DNA of 64,000 bases. Origin: Poteriospumella lacustris (lineage: Eukaryota; Sar; Chrysophyceae; Chromulinales; Dinobryaceae). Shown here piece by piece: positions 1 to 11,062 of this stretch. The notes under the pieces were generated by a model, which worked only from the letters and a program-made list of their open reading frames with translations, was not told where the DNA came from and did not search any database. Within the stretch, counting starts at the first letter, position 1. Each line of letters begins with the position of its first letter. The DNA lies in NCBI GenBank assembly GCA_008000375.1, contig SMOI01000044.1:100952-164951 (forward strand), in the 5' to 3' direction. Both the position numbers and the translations under genes were made by a program.

Positions 1-1
1 G

Positions 2-862
2 CTGCCGCCCTCGGCGGAGGACGAGGACTCGTTCCCTTCCGAAACAGAAGAGGAGCTCTCGCTGCGCCAGCAACGCATCGACGAGTCCTTCGCCATCTAC
101 AAGCGACAGCAGGAGGATCTGAAGAAGGGCATCGTCTCGCCCGGCTACGTCCACGTCGACACGTGGCACGCAGCGCCGAACAAGGAGAACCAACAGGCGC
201 ACGGCAACGTCGCGGCGCCGCGCGCAGCGAACGAAGACGACGAACAAGACACGTCGAAGCGGCCGCTCTTCTGGACGGAAGCGATGGACATGGCGCTGGC
301 GAAGCAGGTGCAGGCGCAGATGTTCGACTTCGACGCCATCGCCGCGGAGCTGCAGGCGCTGGCGACGCAGGGCGCGCTGAACACCGACCGCCTCCGTCGC
401 TTCCCGCAGCTGTTGACGGTCGAGGCCTGCCGCTTGCGGTGGGCCGAGCTCGATGCGCAGCATTGGTGCGAGCTGGCGCCGGGCGTGACGGCGACCGACA
501 CGATCTTCCGCATCAACGTGTCCGAGGAGATCCTCGCGGCGGGCTACCAGCCGAGCTACGACGAGCTGATGCAGCTGACGGCGTCGATGAAGCCGAAGTA
601 TTTGAAGGCGCCCGTGGCGCTGCCGACGATGCCGAGCTACGCGAACGACAGCGAAGAGGAGAAGGACGACGAGGACGAGGACGAGGACGGCAAAGTGCGC
701 ATCTTCAAGGTCAGCGACGTCACGATGGCCGCCGCCGCCGCCGTCTCGCAGCGCAGCCTGCGCACCGCCACCGCCACCGCCACCGTTCCCACCACTCAAC
801 CGCCCGGCGGCGCCGTCGCGGAGAGCAAAGAGTCGCCGCTGTTCGAGATGGGCCTCGACTAA
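2..862 (+). CDS. SANT/Myb-like protein, C-terminal part (5' end outside window)
   Basis: An open frame enters from the left edge and ends at TAA 860-862. The visible 286 residues are very acidic at first, then carry a SANT/Myb-like helical segment at window positions about 265-460. It shows a Trp near its start (FWTEAMDMAL), an FDFDAIA turn and a CRLRWAEL end, which is the usual spacing of a Myb-type DNA- or histone-binding repeat. After it come an Asp/Glu run (about 650-690) and an Ala/Thr-rich tail. I do not recognise the family, and the N-terminal part is missing, so function is unassigned. It converges tail to tail with Nup107. The frame choice is supported by natural residue composition; the overlapping long frame at 163-3315 is Arg-rich and is a shadow. 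Confidence 0.7.
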   Translation: MPPSAEDEDSFPSETEEELSLRQQRIDESFAIYKRQQEDLKKGIVSPGYVHVDTWHAAPNKENQQAHGNVAAPRAANEDDEQDTSKRPLFWTEAMDMALAKQVQAQMFDFDAIAAELQALATQGALNTDRLRRFPQLLTVEACRLRWAELDAQHWCELAPGVTATDTIFRINVSEEILAAGYQPSYDELMQLTASMKPKYLKAPVALPTMPSYANDSEEEKDDEDEDEDGKVRIFKVSDVTMAAAAAVSQRSLRTATATATVPTTQPPGGAVAESKESPLFEMGLD

Positions 863-1213
863 GCCGCCGTGGCCTGTCCCATCGCATCGCATCGCATCGC
901 GTCGCGTCGCGGCGGTTTCATTGTTTCTACTCTGCGTGTACAGTGCACGGCACCGGCACTGACGAGGGCTGTAACCGCAACACCGACGACAAAGAGGCTC
1001 GCTCCTCCCCCCTCCACCTCCCACCTCCTCTACGCGGAGCCAAAGAAAAACACAGACGAGTTACACCGACCGCAGCTGTCGCATGCGACGGTTTACAGAT
1101 GCGCTCCACCGACCAGTGCGCCGCTGCACGACACACGACCACCGACCGACCGACCGACCGACCGCGTCAGACGGCGGCGGAATCACATCGGTCGCCTCGC
1201 CGACGGCGGGCGC
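863..1213. other. Convergent intergenic region with simple repeats
   Basis: This 351-bp stretch lies between the stop of the SANT-like gene and the stop of Nup107. It holds a (catcg)n/(cgtcg)n run near 883-912 and an accg tetranucleotide run near 1138-1162. I see no coding potential; it should be the shared 3' UTR and terminator zone. Confidence 0.6.
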
Positions 1214-4200
1214 CTACGTCAGCTGCGGACTGGGCACCGACAGCGTCCCCGGTCCGTTGGGCAGCAGGCGGAAGGCCGCCTCGCCGATGTCCTGCAGAAT
1301 CGCCTCCAGCTGCTCCCTACGCCACACGACACACAGCCGCACAACACACAGCCGCACACAGGGTCAGTCCTCGGGTCCGTCAACAGCACAGCTCACAACA
1401 CACAGCAGCACGACACTTACGTGGTCAAGAGGCGGTGCAGCCCCAGCGACGGCGCCTCGTTCGCGATCATGTCGCTCAGACGGAAGGCCAGCAGCAGCAC
1501 CTGGTCGTGCGTCGCACGCACGCCGTCGTCCGCCAGACCCGCGAAGGCCACCAGCGCTTCGCTCGAGCGCAGACAGCACGACAGATACGCCTGCAGCAGG
1601 TAGTGCACCAGCAGCGACAGCAGCTTCTGCGTCTCCGCCGCGTCCTTCAGCCGCAGCGTGGCCACCTGCAGCAGCTTGTACATGCGCAGCAGCCCCTCGC
1701 TCGACACCGCCGCCGCGTTCGGCGCCAGCTGCGCTTCGAGCTGCGTCGCCAGCTGCTCGATACGCGGCCGCCGCGCGTCGGTGGACGCCAGCGTCTCCAG
1801 CTGCGTCCGCAGCTCGCGCAGCTGTTGCGTCAGCTGCGTCGACAGGTGCGGGTCGTCGCGCGCACTGGGCACGACCGGCACCGCCGCGCGGCCCTGCGCG
1901 ACGGCCAGCGCGTCCTCCAGCAGCCGCTGCGACGCCGTCACCGCCACCTCCGCCACTCGCTGCAGCACCGTCACCACGCCGTGCGCGCCGTCCGCGTCCG
2001 CCGCAAAGATCGCCTCGATGCGCGGCAGCAGCTCGTCCAGCACCACCGCGCGCAGCTCGTGGAACAGCGCCATCGGCGGCGACGGGACGATCCAGCGACC
2101 GTCGACGAGCGCGGCGCCCACCGAGCGCCGCTGCGCCAGGCGAATGGCCTCGACGACGTCACGCCACTTCTCCCGCTGCTGGTAGACGAGCTGCAGCACG
2201 TGCCACAGCGAGTACACGTCCTTGTCCAGCGCCCACTGCTCCTCGTACAGCGGCGCCCACGACGCCTCCGTCGCAGTCGCGGTCGCCGGGGCCGCGCGGC
2301 CGCTCAGGTGCTCCATCCGCTGGTCGGCGCGCACGATGATCTCCTCCGTCGCGTACTCGGTGAGCACCAGCGACAGCAGCGACGCCTTGTCCATCTGCGA
2401 CTCGACCAGCAGCGCGCCGATGACGCGGTGCACGGCGCGCAGCACCTCCGCCACCTTCGCCGCGTCCTGCTGCTGCTCCTCACCGGTGCCCAGCGACTCG
2501 AGCACGACCCAGCGCAGCGACTCGAGCACCAGGCGGTCCGCCTCGGACGGCCCCGTCGATGGCGCCGCGGGCGGTGCGGTCGTCGACGGCGCCGCGAAGT
2601 CGCCGCCGCGCGACGGCCGCAGCGGCGACAGGAACGACGGTTTCGCCGTCGGGTGCGGGACGAGCGCCATCGCGTCGCCCCCCGCCGCACCCGCCGGCTC
2701 CATAGAGCCGCCCGCCGCGGCGGTGGTCGGCGCTGCCGGCCGCAGCGTCGCCAGGAGACTCGTGGGCCGGCTGCCGTCCTCCATCACCGTGCGCGTGACG
2801 TCCGGCAGGTCGTCGGGGAAGAACCGCTGCGCCTGCTCCAGCACCTCGCGCGACAACGCGTCGCGTTCGGCGCGCGACAGAGTCGCCGCGGCGCCAGTGC
2901 TCCGCGCCTGGACGTGGTCCGATTGGATGGCCAGCAAGAGCCGTGCGAAGGCCACGACGCGACGGTGTGGGCTCAAGAAGCGCGCGTACAGCGCCACGCG
3001 TTTGTAGTGCGCCTGCTCGATGAGGTGGGCGATGTACGTCTCCAGCGCGTGGTAGTACAGCTCCTGGCTCACCACCTGCTCCAACGGCGCGTGCAACGTC
3101 GCGGGGCGCAGGCCGCACCAGAGCAGCACGTGCACGACGACGCGCAGGACGTGCTCGTAGCCCGGGTACGGGTCGGCCGGCTCGATGAGCTCGAGCAGCT
3201 GCGCGTCGAAGAAGCGCTTGATCGCCCGCACACCGCCCAGGAAGGCGATCTGCAGCTGGCGCAGGATGCATTCGAGGTTCTTCGTCGGCGGCGGCGGCAC
3301 GGCGGCGGCCACTGACTCGTCGAGGTTGCCCTGCACCGACCGCGCGAACTCCGCCGACAGCCAACGGTTCGTCTCGACGTTTTTGTCGTCGCAGCCGGGG
3401 TACAGCGCGCTGTGTCGCCGCTTGCGCTCGTAGTACTGCTCGTAGATACGCACGAGGTCGCGGTGGTAGACGCTGTTCGCGTAGACCCAGAGCCGGTCGG
3501 CCCACGTCGAGACGAGTTCGGAGCTGTGCAGCGCCTCGACGTGGTTCGACAGCGCCGCGTAGATGCTCATCTCCGCCATCGTCGCGTTGGACGCGATCGA
3601 TACGCCCGCGGCCGTCTTCTGCTGGCTCTGCAACAGGTGGTCGGCGTACTGGAACGCCGTCTTCATGCTGAGGCCGTGGCGCGCGTTGCCGCGACGCGTC
3701 AGCACCGGGCCGCCCAGACCGTCGTCGTCCATGCGCTCGATGTCGTCGCCTGCCCCTTCGCGGACGATGTACCAGTGCGGGTCACAGCCGCGCAGCGAGG
3801 AGGCCAGCCAGAACGCCTGGTGCTCGAAGGCCTTGCGCTGGGCGACGTCGATCTGACCGCTGCGAATCAGCTGCCAGATGCTCAACAGCAGCGCGTCCTG
3901 CTCGGCTTGGTCACTGCCCACCAGCGTCAGCAGACCCGCGGCATGCAACTGACTATCTGGATGCACGTGTGCCAGTTGCGCTTGGCCGCGGGTGATCTTC
4001 ACCTTCGCGCCGTGCGGCTGGGCGTACTGCTGGATCGACAGCCACGTCTCGAACATCGGCGGCGACCGCGGCACGGGCGTGTCCACCACCTGGTCGCCGT
4101 AGGCGTTCTCCAGCCAGTCTTTCACCACCTTGGCCTTCTTGAAGCGCAAGTCTTCGGAGAACGCGGTGTTCAGATAGTCGGGAATCGTCACCACCGGCGG

Positions 4201-4775
4201 CAGCGTCTCCAGCGCCGCCTCCAGCGCACGCTGGCACTGCTGGTCGTCCACGACGCCCATCACGTCGCTTATCGACAGCACATGCAACAAGGACCAGAAG
4301 TCACGCTCCGTTCGTTTCTCTTGCTCAGCGACTCTCGATCTCTGGTGCACCGGCACCAGTTGTTGCGAGTCTTTCGCGTGGACGCGCTGTCGGTTCAGCT
4401 GTGTCGAAAATTCGGTCGCCAAGTCGGAGTACTCCACTAAGCTCGGAGCCTGCACCAATCCATACTGCTCCACAAACAATTCCAGCTGGTCATGGAAGAT
4501 CTCGATCTCCTGGTGCTTCGAGGTGTTGGCAGGCGACTGAGCTGTCTCCAGCGGCACAAGTGCCAACGAGGATGAACCCTCCTCCACATCAGTGAACAGC
4601 GGCTGTCTGTAAGTGGACAGAAGGTCACTTGCATCCTGTAATACAGCAGAGTTTGTTAGTCCAAATTGAAGCAAACAACATTGTACCGGCATGATGAGTG
4701 TGTGAGACGTACCTGTTCTTCTTCCCGCAGCAACTGCTGGATTTGCTCAAAGGATGCCCTCGCAGATTGAGCCAT
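1214..4775 (-). CDS. NUP107: Nuclear pore complex protein Nup107 (Nup84 family)
   Basis: Scaffold nucleoporin of the Y-complex (Nup107-160). Three exons: 4775-4713, 4635-1421 and 1316-1214, giving 1126 residues. Introns are GT-AG (donor GTACGT with acceptor TTACAG; donor GTAAGT with acceptor GCGTAG) and phases agree. The start is the ATG at 4775, opening with MAQSARASFEQ. The protein is all-helical. Family hallmarks include the WLASSLRGCDPHWY segment, the KTAFQYADHLL helix, the RLWVYANSVYHRDLVRIYE helix and the ALETYIAHLIEQ helix of Nup84/Nup100-type proteins. A low-complexity Pro/Ala/Gly insert follows the middle. GC rises strongly from the 5' to the 3' end. It diverges from the ARFRP1 transcript at its 5' side. 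Reading straight through the last donor would end the protein early at a TAA inside GTAAGT, so the spliced C-terminus (ending VPSPQLT) is preferred. Confidence 0.88.
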
Positions 4776-5164
4776 TGGATACCGTTGGTGGAAAGGTATG
4801 GAGACTCAGATCTTCTTTGGATTGTGACGGAAGTCGATGAGAAAGCTGTCCTTGTTGCTCATTCATCGGTCGACGAGATGACCACCGCTGCCAATGCGCA
4901 GGCATAAACCCAAACTCCCAAAATGAATCTGCGTACTGGGCGGGCGTTTCGAAAAAAATCAGCAACGGCAGTTGCTGATCACGATGATGATGGCGACAGT
5001 GGCAGTGGCTTGGACATGACTCGGCCGCCGATCGATCTGTTCGATGAATTGATTCGACGATGGAGACACTGCCGATTAGGAAAAGGTACTGTGTGAGAAA
5101 AACCCTTGTTTTCTGGCAGTCTCAGTGTTAGAGTCGTGGTCTTTAGTTTCAGCAACAGCCAAAG
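4776..5164. promoter_or_regulatory. Divergent promoter/leader between Nup107 and ARFRP1
   Basis: This 389-bp gap separates divergently transcribed genes, so it must hold both promoters. It also holds an upstream ORF (see 4923-5096). No TATA box or other named core element is clear to me. Confidence 0.5.
4923..5096 (+). CDS. Small upstream ORF in the ARFRP1 leader (hypothetical)
   Basis: An ATG at 4923 opens a 57-codon frame ending at TGA 5094-5096. It has a basic start, an Asp/Gly/Ser-rich middle and a charged helical end (FDELIRRWRHC). The end overlaps a GTACTG donor-like site with a CTGGCAG acceptor-like site 34 bp later, so it could also be an upstream exon. It lies just before ARFRP1 and is out of frame with it. 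It may be a regulatory uORF, a small protein or chance; composition looks protein-like but I recognise no family. Confidence 0.25.
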   Translation: MNLRTGRAFRKKSATAVADHDDDGDSGSGLDMTRPPIDLFDELIRRWRHCRLGKGTV

Positions 5165-5934
5165 ATGGTAAGTGGTGCCCTCTTGCAAAAGCTCGTGCGA
5201 CGTTGTTCATCGGTTCTTGTGTCGGTTAGTTCTCGCTCTTGTCAGGCTTTATCGAATACTTGTTCACAAAGCCGAGGCTAAATATACTATTGATTGGTTT
5301 GGATTATGCGGGAAAGACGACGCTTCTGGAGCGTTTAAAGACGAAGTACGGCAAAGTTCCGGGTATTCCACCAGACAAGATTCCTCCGACCATTGGGATG
5401 AACTTGGCGCGGTTGTTTTACGAAGGAATGCAGGTGATTATGTGGGACTTGGGAGGGCAGTTGAAGATGCGCTCATTGTGGGAAAAGTATTACGACGAGG
5501 CGCATGCCATCGTCTTTTTGGTGGACGCCACCGACGTTCAGCGGCTGGAGGAGGCGCGTCTCGCTTACGGTATGTCACGGGCTTTTGCAGCGATTGATTT
5601 GGATATTGTTCGTAACTGTTATTCTCATGTGCAGAGGCGGTCTGTGACAATGACCAACTGAGCAACACGCCCGTGCTTCTGTTCGCGAACAAAATGGACT
5701 CCCCCGGAGCGTTACATCCAGGAGAAATAGCATCAACCCTTTTTTCCATGCAAGATTCAACGCAAAGGCGAACCATTTTCCCGATCTCTGCTTTGACAGG
5801 GTAAGTTTATCGATCACTTTATCATCGTAGGGCTCTGGTCTCACCATCCACTTGTTAGAGAGGGCCTCGATATCGCCATCGTAGGACTGATGGAGACAGC
5901 CAAACGATCCGCCGCAGAACGCGCCCATCGGTAG
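5165..5934 (+). CDS. ARFRP1: Arf-related GTPase ARFRP1 (Arl3p-like)
   Basis: Small GTPase that in animals and yeast recruits Arl1 and golgins at the trans-Golgi. Four exons: 5165-5167 (the ATG alone), 5230-5569, 5635-5800 and 5859-5934; 194 residues against about 200 for the family. The reconstructed start MFSLLSGFIEYLF matches ARFRP1 and not classical Arf: Gly2 is absent, so no myristoylation, and Met-Phe is a NatC acetylation signature as in Arl3p. The P-loop GLDYAGKTT is at residues 24-32, switch II is WDLGGQ, the guanine specificity motif is NKMD (usual NKQD) and the G5 motif is SALTG. All introns are GT-AG with consistent phases. The only oddity is the start-codon-only first coding exon, chosen because acceptor TTAG at 5229 alone gives the family N-terminus. 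Confidence 0.9.
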
Positions 5935-6378
5935 ATGTTCTCCTCGGTGACCTGTTCAAAACCAACTTGTACATAAATACGCAGTACTTCTTAGTCTTGT
6001 CCCCATCGGATGTACCACACTGTTATTAACTATGCTGGACTGGGTCAGCACCTCTAACTCCGACGATCTTTCCATCTGCTCAATTCTTTCTTTGCAGGAA
6101 CAGCTAGATGGGATGCCAAGAATAGCCCGAGGCCGGAACATCGTGAAGTAGTACTGGCGACGCGCACCAAACCGCAAACACTCATCAGCACCGACGTCGA
6201 AAAATTGAAACGCCTCCTGTGCACGTTACGTTTTCGCAGCCATCGTCGTCGTCATCGATCGGAGTCATATTTTATTTAGTGTCTGAGCAAACTAGTCAAA
6301 GCTTCAACGAGTGCGACGTGTTGGCGTTGCGCAGATCTTCAGTAGCATCTCAGTGGAGCTGTCCAGAGGGCTTTTATC
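5935..6378. other. Intergenic region upstream of the WW/B-box gene
   Basis: 444 bp between two genes on the same strand, AT-richer than its flanks. It should hold the ARFRP1 3' UTR and the promoter of the next gene. No ORF, RNA gene or repeat is convincing here. Confidence 0.5.
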
Positions 6379-7737
6379 ATGTTTTTTCGCAAGTCGGCGA
6401 AGTCGCAGCAAGAGAGCTCGTCCAAAGATGTGGTTTTGCCTCCCATACCCGGTGCGCAAGGCCGCGACGGCGACGCTGCCGAAGTGAACGGAGAAAATGG
6501 AGATGCAGAAAGACCTATGAGTCCCGAACGACTTCTGAGTGACGACGAAAATGAAGCATCGGGCAAACACACGGATTTGGTCGTCAAAGCCGCTGACGAC
6601 GAGGACAAGAAGGAGAAGCCCTCCGCTTACATCAAACCTGCCAATTTCGACTTCTGGGTGCGAGCAATGGACGTAAATGGCTTGATCTACTATTACAACA
6701 CAAAGAGTGGCGAATCGACCTGGCTCGCCCCGTGTGTCGTGTGCTACAAAAACGGCGAGCGGTTTTGCTTGAAATGCGCCGTGCCGTACTGCGAAAAGCA
6801 TTTCCAGAAGAAACACAAGTACATGGCGAATCCAGAAGAACACATGTGGTCTTCGCAGGAGCAACAAACCGAGCGCGAAGAGTTGACGGACCCAGAGCAC
6901 CAAGAGTATTGCATCGAGTGTCAGTTGAAGGTCGCCAATCGCCTGTGCTTGGAGTGCTGGGATCCGTACTGCGTGCGATGCTTTGACCTGGTGCACCACG
7001 TGGGCAATTTGAAGACGCACACTGTGATGACGTACAGCCGAGCTCACGAAGGATGGTTCACCGTGCGGAGGTATGACGGAGCCAATGGCACTGGTGGCAC
7101 CAACGGCGCCAACGCCTCGCCGAGCATGAAAATGATCGCACAAACTGCGCACGCGGCCTCCGCTGGCGATGGAGGAAGCTTCATTGCCTCGGGTATGTCG
7201 CAGAAAACGGTCAACGGAGAGGGCGGCCAAGGCGAACAAAAGAACGCGTCGACGAAGCCGGGCGTACTGGAGTACTACGTGCACGGCGAGACACGGGAGG
7301 TGACCTACGAGAAACCGGTCGAACTGATGAACGATCTGGAGAAAGTACTGCTACAGAACTGGAAGCTGCATCAGCGCGCCGCAGAGGACTACGTGGCCCA
7401 AATCGATGAGCTGCAGTTCGAGCTGGAGAAGGCCAAATACGAGCGCGACAATTTGATGGTCGAGAACGCCCAAATGGCGCAGGGCATCATGCCCGTCGCC
7501 GGCGGGGCCAGTCGCAAGGGAAAAAGTGGTGGCGCGGCAGGAACCGCTGGTAGTGGGCCGATGACGTCCAGCAAGCGGCCAGAGACGCCGGTGCTGGAGA
7601 AGCTCATCGAGGGCGAAGGCGACGACTACCGCCAGAAACTGCTGCACCCCACCGACCGCAAGCGCGGCGAGGCGCGCGCCAACTACATGAAAGACTTGCT
7701 GGAACAGCCGCTGCCGGCGGGGAGTAAGAAGAAGTAG
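6379..7737 (+). CDS. WW and B-box zinc finger domain protein
   Basis: Single-exon gene, 452 residues, starting at the ATG of MFFRKSAKSQ. An acidic, disordered N-terminus (1-88) is followed by a WW domain (about 91-118, Trp93 and Trp115, central YYY). Two Cys/His clusters of B-box type follow directly: residues 119-146 (CVVC, CLKC, YCEKHF) and 178-214 (YCIEC, CLEC, CVRCFDLVHH, ending KTH). A second WW-like strand pair lies near 296-315 (YYVHGETREVTYEKP). A coiled coil spans about 325-375 and the C-terminus is basic. WW plus B-box suggests a scaffold or ubiquitin-linked adaptor, but no RING is present and the partner is unknown. Domains are directly visible; a gene-specific name is not justified. 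Confidence 0.8.
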   Translation: MFFRKSAKSQQESSSKDVVLPPIPGAQGRDGDAAEVNGENGDAERPMSPERLLSDDENEASGKHTDLVVKAADDEDKKEKPSAYIKPANFDFWVRAMDVNGLIYYYNTKSGESTWLAPCVVCYKNGERFCLKCAVPYCEKHFQKKHKYMANPEEHMWSSQEQQTEREELTDPEHQEYCIECQLKVANRLCLECWDPYCVRCFDLVHHVGNLKTHTVMTYSRAHEGWFTVRRYDGANGTGGTNGANASPSMKMIAQTAHAASAGDGGSFIASGMSQKTVNGEGGQGEQKNASTKPGVLEYYVHGETREVTYEKPVELMNDLEKVLLQNWKLHQRAAEDYVAQIDELQFELEKAKYERDNLMVENAQMAQGIMPVAGGASRKGKSGGAAGTAGSGPMTSSKRPETPVLEKLIEGEGDDYRQKLLHPTDRKRGEARANYMKDLLEQPLPAGSKKK

Positions 7738-7824
7738 TGGTGACGAAGGGGTGGGGAGAGATCCCCGCTGGTGTAAATAGTGTACAGAAAAGAAAGCGGC
7801 AGACAACGACCGACGCTCGCCGTT

Positions 7825-10800
7825 TCACTTCAAATAGCGACCGACCACTTCGAACGAGTCGGGCGACAGCTTCGGGGCGGCGGCAATGCGACGCAGCTCC
7901 TCTTCCATCAACAACTTGCGGTTGCCGTCGAATTTCTTCCACAGCGCAAAGCACGACAGCATCCGCGCGGCGACCTGCGGGTTGATCGCGTCGAGCGCGA
8001 GGATGTTGTCGGCCATGAAGCGGTAGCCGCTGCCGTCTGGACGATGGAAATGATGCAAATTCAGCGACGAGAAGGTCGACAGCAACGAGCGCGCACGGTT
8101 GGGGTTGCTGAGGATGAAATCGGGGTGCTGCTGCAGGCGGCGGAGGTCGTCGAAGATCGTCGCGACGTCGGCCGTCGCCTGGATCGCGAACCACTTGTTC
8201 AGCACCAACGCGTTCTTCGTGGGCGTGCACGCCGCCTCGTAGAAGTGCTGCAGAACTTCCTCGCGCTCGGGGACGTCGTTGCTGGGCAGATCCACCAACG
8301 CAGCCACGGCGGCCAGAGCGTCCGTCATCGACGTGCCCGCCGAGGCGAAGTACTGTTCACGAGGCAGGTCGACGACCAGCGCGCGCGTCGCGGGTGTCAA
8401 GGGCAGCGCCGTCAGGAACGACAGACACAAGTTGCGCAGCTTGCGGCGGCCCACCTCGGCGGGGGAGAAGACGTACGTCGACGAGGTCGGGGCGAGCAAG
8501 CGATACAGCTGCTCCCACTCGCGTTGGAAGCGCGTGACCAGTGCCAGTCGCATGTGACCGCGCGCGTGATGCAGCGCATCGATGTTTAACGGCACCGGCA
8601 GCTGCGTCAGGAGCGTCATTTCGTCCGGAATCGACAAGGCGTACGCTAAGAGCGACAGGTCCTTGCCGCCGTCCGCGGCGCACGATTGGACCTGCTGAAT
8701 CGCGTTCTGCAGAATCGTCGCGATGGCGTCGACGAAGCGGTCGGGCAGCGGCGCGAGGGAATCGCCCGACGACGACTGCGCCACGTAGTCGACGAGAAGC
8801 TTCGTGAAGTAGCGGTTGCCGGCGTCCCATTGGTTGAAGGCGTCGGTGTCGTGCGCCATCATCGTCACCAGCTCCGCGTCCGTTTGACCCGTCACCGTCA
8901 GGTGCACCGGCGCAGAGAACTCCCGCAGGGTGGACACCACCGGCTGGACCGGCACGTTCTCGAAGACGAACTGCTGCGACTGCTCGGTCAGCAGGAGCAG
9001 TTTGGACGCGTGCAGCTCCTCGCCCGTGAGCGGATGCAGCAAGCCGGTCACGAGCGGGATCACCACCGGCCGCTTGTCGTCTGCGGGCTGGCCGGGGGTC
9101 GATGGGGTGTGTTGGCGCACGTCCAGGGTGAGCCGCTGCGTTGCCTCGTCGTAGCTTGGGGTCACCTCGACGACCGGCGTGCCTGCCTGCGTGTACCAGC
9201 GGTCCATCGCGGACAAATCTACGTTGTTCGCATCTGCACGTTCACAGTTCGCATCGCACACAGTTCAGTGCCCCTTGCCACTCAGTCAGATGCGATGAAA
9301 GCGGACCAAACGCACCTGCCATCGCCTGTCTGAAGTCGTCGCACGTGACGGCTTGGCCATCGAAGAGCTCGAAGTACAGCGCTAGCCCCTTCTTGAAGCC
9401 CTCGGTGCCCAAGATGGTCTTGTAGACGCCGATGATCTCCGCGCCTTTCGAATAGACCGTCGCAGTATCTACAACAACGGATGCACACAGCTCGTCAGAG
9501 ACCTGCTGTGGCACAGAGTGGACACAGCACGGGCGGTAGCTCACAGAAGTTGTCCATGGAGATGTACGACTCGGGGCGAATGGGATGGGCCATCGGACCG
9601 GCGTCCTCCGCGAACTGACGACTTCGCAGTGCTCGGACGTCTTCGATGCGCTTCACGGCAGCGCTGGTCTTGTCGGCCGAGAACCATTGGTCACGGAAGA
9701 CGGTCAAGCCTTCCTTCAACGTCAGTTGGAACCAATCGCGTACGGTCACGCGGTTGCCGCTCCAGTTGTGGAAGTACTCGTGGCCGATGACGCCCAGAAT
9801 TCGCTCGTAATCGGTGTCTGTGGCGGTCTTGGAGTCTGCGAGGACATACGCAGAGTTAAAGATGTTCAAGCCCTTGTTTTCCCTACGTTCAGCGTTCAAC
9901 AGCAACAACGACATCGACGAGTGAGGAGCAGCAGTGACAGAAGCGACAGCAGTAGCGGCGATGCAGCGTACATGGCGCCCATGTTGAAGTCGTTGGTGGC
10001 CACGACGTTGTACACGTCCAGGTCGCACTCCAAATTGAAGGTGTCTTCGTCCCACTTCATGCTCTCCTTCAAGCTGTACATCGCGTGGTCCAACTTGTCC
10101 ACGTTCTCCTTGTCGCTGTAGATGCCCAACTGGACCGTTCGCCCGCTCTTCGTGGTGTATGTATCGCGAATAAAGCCCAAATCGCCCGCCACAAGGGCAA
10201 ACAAATAGGAAGGCTTAGGGAAAGGATCTTCCCAAACCGCCCAGTGCTTGTCGGTGCCCTCGACGACGCCCTGATCCACCAAGTTGCCGTTGCTCAGTAA
10301 GATGGGGTACTTCGCCCGGTCCGCCTCCAGACGCACGCGATAGACACTCAGGACATCGGGGCGATCAAGAGAATAGGTGATGCGACGGTAGCCCATGGCT
10401 TCACATTGGGTGCACAGCAAGTCACTGGAGCCGGACTTGTACAGCCCCGACAACGCCAAGTTCTTCTCGGGACTGATCTTGACGACGGTCTTCAGCTCGA
10501 AGCCCTTCTTGCTGTCCACAGCTTGAAGGACAGAGCCGAATATAGTCAGCTTGTCGCCCTCGATCTTGTAGTCGTCATGGCTATTCAGCTTGCGTCCATC
10601 CACATAGACGTCGACCAGGTTCACTTCCTCGCCGTCGAGCACCAGATCTTCACCCGCCTCGCCAGTGGGGAAGACGGTGTTTGTGGCCGTGACGAGCGTT
10701 TCTGCTTCATCAAGATCAAAGTTCAGATCGATTTTGCGGACACTGTAGGGTGGTTGGCGATAATCTTTGCGAAAGTACTCGACGACCGGTGCAGCAGGCG

Positions 10801-11062
10801 AAGCGGGAGAGGCCACAGCCGACAGAGAGGAGTAATGACGAGCGCCCGCAGCGGACCCCAGCTGAAGCATGCAAAACGAGTACTTTAATGATGACGACAG
10901 CGACTTCCATGGTCGCACCCGCATCGTCTGCGAAGGACGCGTCATCGAGGGCAGAGCCATCTTCGACAATGCACGTGACCAACTGCGTCTCGCCAGAAGC
11001 GATTCATTCGTGAACAATCGGGCGAGCTGCATGACGACCACCAAGATATGTGAAAAGAGCAT
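7825..11062 (-). CDS. M1 family aminopeptidase, PepN type
   Basis: Zinc aminopeptidase that removes N-terminal residues from peptides. Four exons: 11062-9972, 9882-9545, 9468-9316 and 9233-7825; 996 residues. All introns are GT-AG (76-89 bp) with consistent phases. The exopeptidase motif GAMENKG is split by the first intron (residues 362-368). The zinc site is HEYFH at 398-402 with Glu421 as third ligand (spacing of 18), in the context [20 protein letters not shown]. The following [16 protein letters not shown] and [12 protein letters not shown] segments match bacterial-type PepN, not the animal aminopeptidase N or LTA4H branches. The first 70 or so residues are rich in Arg/Ser and poor in acid, like a mitochondrial presequence, but the true start is uncertain (in-frame Mets at 11062, 11032 and further in). 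Its 3' end converges on the WW/B-box gene. Confidence 0.9.

Noticed and set aside
163-3315. 1050-codon plus-strand ORF across Nup107
   Set aside because: Arg/His/Ala-rich with no protein-like segments, crosses a real stop of the SANT-like gene in another frame, and is antisense to a clear Nup107 with correct introns. High GC makes stops rare.
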